Source: Erigeron canadensis
Lineage: Eukaryota > Streptophyta > Magnoliopsida > Asterales > Asteraceae
Direction of reading: 5' to 3'
DNA length: 64,000 nt
Assembly: GCF_010389155.1 (NCBI RefSeq)
Contig: NC_057764.1
Coordinates: 12,710,001-12,774,000 of the forward strand
Of this stretch, positions 34,201 to 43,200 are shown piece by piece. The notes beneath the pieces were generated by a model. The model ran no database searches, had not been told where the DNA came from, and saw only the letters and a list, made by a program, of their open reading frames with translations. Position numbers and translations under genes: made by a program. Numbering within the stretch: position 1 is the stretch's first letter; the number at the start of each line of letters is the position of its first letter.

Positions 34201-37200
34201 TTGCTTCCATCGGCCCTTGCAACCTTACTTTGCTTGAATCGGCTCTCATTCTTCACAAACCTCTTATCATCCATGGCTGCATTATCCTTCACCATTCGCT
34301 CCAAAATGTCAAAACCTTCATTTGGAGTAATCTTGCTAAAACTTCCACCAAAAGCATATCCCATCTCTCTTTTAGAAGCCTTGGTCAATCCATCAAAGAA
34401 CAATTCAACATATTTCTCTTTGGTCAATTCATGACCCGGACAATTTCTCAACATTTCTTTAAACCGGATCCATGCATCTACCACATCTTCCCCATCTTCT
34501 TGCATGAAAGACCTAATCAAGTTTTCCAATTGCCTTTGAGTTCTAACCGAGTAAAACTCACCAATAAAAGCTTCCTTGAGTTGATCCCAAGTTGTAATCG
34601 AATTCTCGGGAAGATCATTAAACCAATCTTCGGCTTCCCCGGTAAGAGTGACAGGAAAGGTTTCAAGTTTCACGGCATTCATTTGGTTTTGGCCATATTG
34701 GTAGAGCCGTGCCAACTTCTCAAACCTCTCCAAGTGCTTATATGGATCCCACTTCTTCTTCCCATCAAACTTTTGCTCTTCAATGCTCTTTAGATGATTC
34801 GGTTTCAAATTAAAGCTTTGATCAACCGCCGGTGTTCTAATGGCGGAACCATGAGCCGAAGGAATATTGCGGGCTCGGTCCCCATGCTTGATGTCATTCG
34901 GGTCTTTTGGTGGATTGTCACCCATCTCTTCTTTTACAAGTGCAAGCTCAAAGAATTCCTCTAGATAGAAGCCTTCTTCGTCCGAATCCGGTGGTGCTGT
35001 GAAGTTGATCCTACGTCTAGGTTGAGTTTTTAGTGGACTAAAAAGAGGTCTCCCCGAAGAACGCAAAATCATCAACTATTAAAGTATCCTGCAAAACACA
35101 ACTAACACCACACGTCAAATGCACCTGTGATAATTCAATAAAACAAGTCTAAACTAATTAAAGCAAATAACTTCCTCACGCGTGAGGAAGGATCAAACCA
35201 CTAAATAAACAACTAAATCGACACACAATCCCCGGCAGCGGCGCCAAAAACTTGATGTGCAAAATCTAGCTTTAATCTTATAAAACTAAAACTACCCAAA
35301 AACATACTACTACGCACTCACGGGCAGTGGACCCGATCGTTTGTAATATAGTTAAGAGGTAAGTCTGAGTTTGTTCTCAGGGACTGTGAAATGATTAGTT
35401 GCTTGTAAAATGGTTTGGAAAACGGGTGTCGCTTCGAAATTCCTTTTTGACAATTAAATAAATTGGTTTTGCAAAATGTTTGCATAAATTTAAAAGAACA
35501 GTTCAGACAGTATAATTAAAAGTCATCCACCTTGACTTCCCTTGACTTCAAATGTGATTGCATTTGATGAAGAACAAATTCTCTAGAGTTTAAAAGATAA
35601 TCGTGACAAGATTAAGCTACTCACGTGGTACCACCAACCGTGAACAAATTATCGAATCACCTAACTACTAGTCGAATTACCCAAGCCGGTACCACCAAAA
35701 CCAAGATAATTCTTCTAACAACCAGATTTATTGACTATCAAATTATCAATTGAACCTGTGTGACAATAACGTGGTACCACCAACCGATATCAATCACGTT
35801 GACAAAACTAATCTTTTCTTAAAATGATATTTACTATCATACCATGAACTAGTGATAATTACTTATAGGCAAGTAATCGTTTTAAAATCACATACACATT
35901 TAACTGGTACCACCAACGAAGAATCATATGCAACCAATATCGAAATTTATTAATGAAAAGAATTAATATCATCAAGATCACAGAACAACGATAATTAAAT
36001 AAACCCTTTTGAATTAAAAATATTGCAATCACATTATCTGTCTAGTTTCATCAAGGTGGATGATTAAACAGTTAGCCACTCATGATCAATTCACAATAAT
36101 GAATAAAATAGAAGAGAAACATGATGTACCAATTGTTTGAAGAAAATAAAATGCTAGACAATAAGTAGATACGATCTAGATGGGTGCCCGTAATATCTTC
36201 GATGAGTCCGCCTAAGTGTTTCACTTGATTGGAGAAGGAAGAATCCTGATAGAGCAGCTCCTAGAAAGATTTTGGATCCCCTATTTTCGAACTAGGGTTT
36301 TTGCTTTTATACTCCTTCAAAATCTGATGTAGAAAACGATCCAACCCTTCAGCCCCTGTGCACCCACTGCGGCGCAGTGGGGTTTTGCCTTCCCTCACTG
36401 CGGCGCAGTGGGGTGGTCTTGACTTTGACTTGAGGGTGACTGCGGCGCAGTGGCTAAGCAAACCACCACTGCGGTGTCGTATGTTTCCACGGCTTCTTTT
36501 CCTCCTTTCCTGACTGCGGCGCAGTCATTCACTTACGACCCCCACTGCGGCGCAGTGGGGCAATCTTCATTTGTTTCTGAGGATTTTGGCTGTGGCGCAG
36601 TGGGCTACATGCATCCCTACTACGGCGCAGTCACAGCTTGTACAGAGCCAACTACTTTCGGTATCGATTACTTGCTAAGCTCTGCCGTCTCGTCCACTCA
36701 AATCAACTCTCATCAATATAACGTACTTCCTGGCCAATAATCACCCGAAAATGTACCAAATGGACGCGTAACCTGTTTAGAACCTGTAAACACTAACAAA
36801 CACCATAAACGCGCCAAATGCATACAAAAACGACTAAAAACATGTATTAAAATGGCCAATAACGATGTGGGTAATGGGTATAAATTAGTCACATCAACCC
36901 ATAATCTACATTTGTGTAGATTGTGTCAAGCTGACCCAACCCAACCTGAACCAGACCCCAAGTTGACCCCAAACTGACCCAAAACCCATAATCTATATTT
37001 GTGTAGATTGTGTCAAGCTGACCCAACCAAATCTAACCAAACTAACCCAACCTGACCTAGACCCCAAGCTGACCCAACCCCAATCTAACCCAACCTGACC
37101 CCAAGCTGACCAAACTGATCATGCTGACCAACAAAGCTGATCAGAACCCAAGTTGACCAACCAAGCTAACCCAGAACCCAAGCTGACCAAACCAAGCTGA

Positions 37201-40200
37201 AGTTGACCTACCAAGCTGACCCGAAACCCAGGTTGACCAAGCTTCAGAAAAGTTTGATTTATTTACCAAAATGCCACCGCACATTTTTTTTTTCATTTTG
37301 ACACATGTCGCGTTCTAATTGGCCTATAGGACCTTCTCTCCCTTCTCTCCTTAATACACCTTCTTTCAGGATCTCTATCCTATATATATATATATTCACT
37401 ATATAACTAAAAGGTATCCTTAGAAATAATAACAACTCTTTATTTCCTAAGAAGTTATAGTAGAACCTCTATAAATTAATACTCGATAAATTAATAATCT
37501 CGATAAAACTAATAATTTGTCTAGTCCCAACTTGGGACCAATACAAAATTAGACACCAATTAATAAAATAATAAGATAATAATTTTTTTTAAACCCTAAG
37601 GTAAAAATATAGGTCCCATCAAAACTATAAATTAATAATTCCTTAAATATTTCAAAATTTTAATATTGTTTAGTAAAAAATGAATCTATATTCACTTGTT
37701 TTTTTAACTTTATATCTATGTTGAATATATATTTAAATTTCTATATTGCACTTAAGAGTTGAGACATTGTCGCAATAAAAAGTTGTGAAAAGTTGTTAGC
37801 CGCTTATAATTTTCAAAAACTACTGTATCATCCTCAACTTCATCATCAACTAAATTTTGAACAGTATCCATCACAAATTCTTCAATGCTTTGAATCTCAT
37901 AACATTCATTCTTTTCACCAGGATAATCCCGCAACTCATTCACATCCAGTTTTTTGCTAATAATGCATACCCGTAATCAAGTTCTCAAGCTCACGAATGT
38001 CTTCTCCATAGTTTATGTTGGTGCATTTCCGAGTGATAACATCATTATAGAAGTTTGTCTTGAGTCTATTGAATATGCACTTGTAATAAACGTTAAGTTT
38101 TCGCGTATAATAAAGTCAACCTTGACTGTTGACCAAGTCAAGATCGACCTTTGACCAGGTCGAGCTCAACCTTTGACCAGGTCAAGGTCAAGGTCAAGTC
38201 AAGGCTTTGGCCCGGTCCATGTTTAAGCCTATATATATAGATGTAAGGTTTAGGTTTCAAAAGGGAGAGAAAGAAGGAGAGAGTTTGAGTTGCAACTCAT
38301 TAACCTTCTAGCTCTCGATTTCTTTCATTATTCTTGCATTTAGGAACTTGGTATTTACTTGTAATTGCATTTACTGAAGTAATATACGGTTCCAGTTTAT
38401 TCATATTCGTGTTCGTGTTGTTGATTGCTTTTGTATAAGAATTTCCGCACTTATACATTAGATACTTAATCTTGTTAGATCCGGTGGCAAAGGGACTTAC
38501 AAGTGGTATCAGATCCAACGGAGTTATTCTTTTGGTTCGGGATTAAGGTATCAACAACAATAAAGGTGGTTCATTTCGATTCTTCAAAGTTTTTTGGTGA
38601 ATACAAGCTTGATACGTCCATTCGCTCAAGAACAAGCCAAACTCGACCTCAAACACGCTCCAAAGTCGAGCTCGACCTCACTCCAAACTCGACCTCGACC
38701 TCACTTAACCTCGACCTCGACCTTTCCTCAAAGTTTTTTTTGGTGAAAATAAGCTTCATACGCACTTAACCTCGACCTCGACCTTTTTTCTAGCTCAAGC
38801 TCAACCACCCTCCTAGCTCGAGCTCGACCTCCTAGCTCGACCACCATTCTCCTAGCTTGACCACGCTCCTTCCAGCAGACTCGACCTCCTAGCTCGAGCT
38901 CGACCAATACTAGTCAAACTCGACCTGATTTTGTTTTGACCATAACTTTCAAACCGTAACTCCGTTTTTGACGATTCAAGCGGCCATGAATTCGTAAATG
39001 AGTCTACTTTCCAATGGTTATGGGAACATCACTTAACCTCGACCAGGTCGAGCTCGACCTCGACCTCCTACTAGATCGACCAACCTTCTGGTATTTTGTG
39101 TTCGAAGGTTCGTGCACTATATAGATACGTATCTTTTGTTCGAGTAAAGTATGTTTTAGAATTTGCAATCTTGATTATGTTTAGGTTCTGAACTTGTCTA
39201 AAATATTGAACTTGTAAACTCTTTTGAGTTTAGGTTTGATATCTGTTAATCGAGTTTTGGACTTATAAACTTGATCAACTTTGGATTCTAATTAATCACT
39301 TTTCGAATTGTCAAGAACTTGTAATCTTGATTTAGTTTTGGCCTAAGCTTGTTGGAATATTGAACTTGTAAACTCTTTGAGTTTTGGTTCAATTTTTGTA
39401 ATAAAGCATTAGACTTGAAAACTTGATCAACTTTAGGTTCTAAATTTAGACAACTCGAATCAATGGTGGCTAGAGGTCTATCCTTCATAGAAGATTCCGT
39501 GTAATCTTAGAGGGAATTCAATACCAAGAAAAAAGGTTGTTGTAACAAGGAGCTACTAGTTATATGAACCGTGTCATGATGTTGTTCTGTCAATGAGCTA
39601 CTGGGTTGCCTCTTGATTGTATATGTGAACAATTGTGTCATGATGTTGTTTTGGCAAGGAGCTACTGGGTTATCTCTTGATTGCATATATGAACAATTGT
39701 GTCATGATGTTGTTATGGAATGAGCTACTGTGTTATCTCTGGATTACATATGTGAACAATCGTTGGATGAAGATGAGAATGGCAGATGTGTTGTAACCAA
39801 AAACAAACATATAGGTTGTTTTAAGAATTTTGTAGAGAAAAGGGGGGGATAAAAATTTAAAGCTTCCATGTTTTCTATGCAAAATTCTTGGATGTTCGTA
39901 GCAATGAAGATCATGGTGTTTCGACGGGTTTAGTCATGGTATCTTTTTGGTTTAGAATCTGTGTGACATGTGTCCGACCTAGTTTTTGGATCAAAGGCGC
40001 ATGATTTAAGATTAGGTGATTCAAATGAATCAAATGAAGATTGAAGACCGTGATTGAAAATCCGAGTAAACTGTTCATGATCTTTGCTTAACATGTGTTT
40101 GGGATTTTGTCGAAAAGCTTTTGTGATAAAGTTAATCATTTGTAGCCGAGTAATTGAAAATCAAACCTTTATTTAATGCCAATGATGTAGAGATGATTAA

Positions 40201-43200
40201 TCCAGTGACTAGTGAAGAGGTTGCAGATTAAGTGGTTCTCTATGTATTTTGGAGATGCTTACCTTGTGGGGGAGATTTGATATGAAAGACTTTAGGTGAT
40301 TGGTGGATTCATGAATATACAAGACAAAGTCAGACACTATTGGTTGAAGACATGGATCTTGTGAGTGTTGCATATCTGAAATTCAAGTTACAGAATTTCT
40401 TATCGTTGTGAGAGCTGATTAAATTCGATGCTGATTGTTGGATATTCAACTTCTTTATCGTATGACGATTAAGCTTGAAGATCTAAATAGATTGAGCAAT
40501 GTTATTTTGCATAATATTTGGAGTGATGATATCCGAATTGCATAAGGAGGCAATGATGTCTGTATTACTTTGAAGTGATGATGTTTGACGTGATAATATT
40601 GCTTGGAGCTTAACTTGGATGTTACTGTTCAGGGGGAGAATTACAATCTGAGTATTGAATTTGTTGATTGTCATAAGGATACAGAGATTTTGCGGTTTGA
40701 AGATCAGTGTGCAGCGCATAAAGATCAAGTCTTACCAAAAGAAGACATAATATTATTAGTTAACGAAAATTTGTTGATTGCGGATTTTTTAACTAATGAT
40801 TGTCATAAGTGATAGCAATAGTCAAGGAGTGCTTGATTGGGCATTTCTGTTACTATTTCCATGCATTACAAGTGAAGACTTTGAATATCGATGAAAACTT
40901 CTAAATGTTGATGTCAAGGGGGAGTCTGTTGGTGCATTTCCGGGTGAAAACATCATTATAGAAGTTTGTCTTGAGTCTATTGAATATGCACTTGTAATAA
41001 ACGTTAAGTTTTCGCGTATAATAAAGTCAACCTTGACTGTTGACCAAGTCAAGCTCGACCTTTGACCAGGTCGAGGTCAAGGTCAAGTCAAGGCTTTGGC
41101 CCGGTCCATGTTTAAGCCTATATATATAGATGTAAGGTTTAGGTTTCAAAAGGGAGAGAGAAGGAGAGAGTTTGAGTTGGAACTCATTAACCTTCTAGCT
41201 CTCGATTTCTTTCATTATTCTTGCATTTAGGAACTTGGTATTTACTTGTAATTGCATTTACTGAAGTAATATACGGTTCCAGTTTATTCATATTCGTGTT
41301 CGTGTTGTTGATTGCTTTTGTATAAGAATGTCCGCACTTATACATTAGATACTTAATCTTGTTAGATCCGGTGGCAAAGGGACTTACAGTTTACATCATT
41401 GAAAATTACTTGAGCCGATTAAATTCATGGAACAAATTTTATCGTGTTGAAAACAACTTGCTTTGGACTCTTATATTATTTAATGTGTGAATGTACATTG
41501 GATATGAAAATTTTAAAAGTGATACATGAACCTCTTTAAATTAATAATTTATTAATTTATTGATATAATAATATCTTGATAATTTAATAAAAGATCTCAG
41601 TCCCAATATTATTAATTTATAGAGGTTTTACTGTAATAATTAATATGTCTATGTTGTTTTAGTTCTTGTTAGTCTCTGGTAAATGGTCCCATTTATCTCA
41701 AGATACTTTGATAAGGCTTGACCTTGAGGGGCGTTGTCATTGTTGAAAGGGAGGCCCAATGCAAAATTTGTGTTGAGGGAGTGGTTTGCTAGCAATAAAT
41801 CGCTTATATGAAATTGGAAATTAAGATAACTATGAGCATGTTTGTAAGTTTATATATTGGGTGGCACCTCATAACGTTTATATATTGGGCTTAGAACACA
41901 TCACATGCTAATTTACGCATTTTCCCTTATGTACGTAATTTTACAATTTGTGTCTTCCGGAAAAAACTCTATCTCACAAGGTAGAAACTGTTGAATTGTG
42001 ATCATTTTATTATAAATCGTATGTCCGGAAATAATTTAAGCTTACGGGGTCACACGAAATGACACGGTAACTCGATAATATTAATTGATATATTAAAGTA
42101 ATATATTAGTTTGATCACGAAATGATTAATTAAACTTAATTAAAGGGTTAATTGTATTTAATTAATTAAAGAAAATGATTAAAATGTGAAAATTGAAAAA
42201 TGGAATTGGACCCTAATTCTATTTGGGGGGTGGCCATAACAAAGGCCTTGTAAGCTTTTGTCTAGCTTATTTTCCAAGTTAAGTTTAACCTAATTAAGTC
42301 CTATAAATAGAGGCTTAATTCTAGGTTCATACACTTTTTCACATAAGCTTTCTCTCTTTTTTCTCCCTTTTTCTTTGAAGTGGCCGAAATCTCTTTTCCT
42401 TAAGGGGATTTCGACTTCAAGTTAAGGGTTTGAACAAAGGGTTGTTCGGTTAGTGATCGGGGTACTAGCATACATTATTCGGGGTGTCTAGTGTGCGATT
42501 GTAGAAGGGTTTTGCTTTAAACCCTAAGCAATAATAATATCATTATTATTATTATCTTATTAGAGCTTTGCATAAGGTACACAACTCAATTCTATTCTTT
42601 GTTAATTAATTTGATTGCATATATGTTTCGATTTCTTTCGTTGCGCTTACTCGTGATTATGTATGATTATATGCTAAGAGACGGAGCCATAGACATTACC
42701 AAAGTTATTCAAAGAGATGAATCCGTCAAATTACCACTAGATAAAGTTTACAATCAATCTGTTAAATTGACATAATGACATACGGTAGATTTTGGGCTTA
42801 GACATATTGAATCTTCGTATACTCATCACCAGAGAAACCCAGTTAGAGACATTTTGCTCACACACCCGGATTCAAAAAAGCTCTTGATAAATTTTTTGGC
42901 ACGACTTTTGTAGACACAACACCCCTGTATTTATCGTTCGTAATAGGCTTTTGTAAAGTAGTATCATCGATCACAATGGAAACAAACTAATGTACTAATC
43001 GTATCGAAATGATTATAGGTTGGGGATCCAAATAGTGATCACAACTGTTGGGAGAGGCCTGAGGACATGGACACAGCTCGGACTGTGTACAAAGTGGATG
43101 CACCAAACTCTGCCTCAGATGTGGCTGGAGAGACGGCAGCCGCTTTAGCTGCTTCATCCATGGCATTCCGGTATTCTGATCCTGGGTACTCAGAAACTCT

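Larger units (their letters stand above)
33572..37384. mobile_element. Long-TIR DNA element that contains a gypsy LTR and gag
   Basis: The ends are inverted repeats of about 110-130 bases (left GGTGTCTTAAGGAGAGAAAG; right, reversed, GGTGTATTAAGGAGAGAAGG; both continue to GGTGGCATTTTKGTAAATAA). Inside each terminus lies an array of GGTCAGCTTGG-like units, the two arrays in opposite orientation (33690-33930 and 36897-37250). It sits between TA runs, so a target-site duplication cannot be read. The core is a fragment of a Ty3/gypsy element. It is probably a Mutator-like or similar element; no transposase is seen. Confidence 0.6.
38016..41388 (+). mobile_element. Non-autonomous LTR retrotransposon (LARD/TRIM-like)
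   Basis: LTRs at 38016-38501 and 40927-41388 begin TGTTGGTGCATTTCC and end GGGACTTACA. The perfect target-site duplication GTTTA lies at 38011-38015 and 41389-41393. A primer site TGGTATCAGATCC (38504-38516, initiator tRNA-Met type) and a polypurine tract AAGGGGGAGTC (40916-40926) complete the structure. The LTRs differ by about five substitutions and a 24-bp repeat-number indel, so it is young. The 2.4-kb interior has no gag or pol; short open frames are not convincing. Confidence 0.88.
37458..41633. mobile_element. pogo/Tc1-like transposon of the Emigrant/Lemi1 type, with a nested LTR element
   Basis: The left end reads TAGTAGAACCTCTATAAATT and the right end, reversed, CAGTAAAACCTCTATAAATT; each is preceded by TA (37456-37457; 41634-41635), the expected dinucleotide target duplication. 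The termini match the known Emigrant/Lemi1 terminus CAGTAAAACCTCTATAAATT. The inside holds a transposase remnant at 37752-37943 and is split by an LTR element at 38016-41388. The first T of the left end replaces the usual C. Confidence 0.8.

Noticed and set aside
36365..36632. CRISPR-like array of palindromic repeats
   Set aside because: Spacing is irregular, copies are degenerate and it lies inside a plant gypsy LTR; no cas genes.
36450..36740. 96-codon + strand frame
   Set aside because: It is composed of the palindrome repeat and LTR sequence; chance frame.
40603..40812. 69-codon frame ending [13 protein letters not shown] as a copia RNase H remnant
   Set aside because: The resemblance to the LADxxTKP tail is too short and the rest does not align.
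42000..42700. A hidden exon or gene in the 3' part of glucanase intron 1
   Set aside because: No open frame; TATA plus CT-rich leader fits an LTR better.
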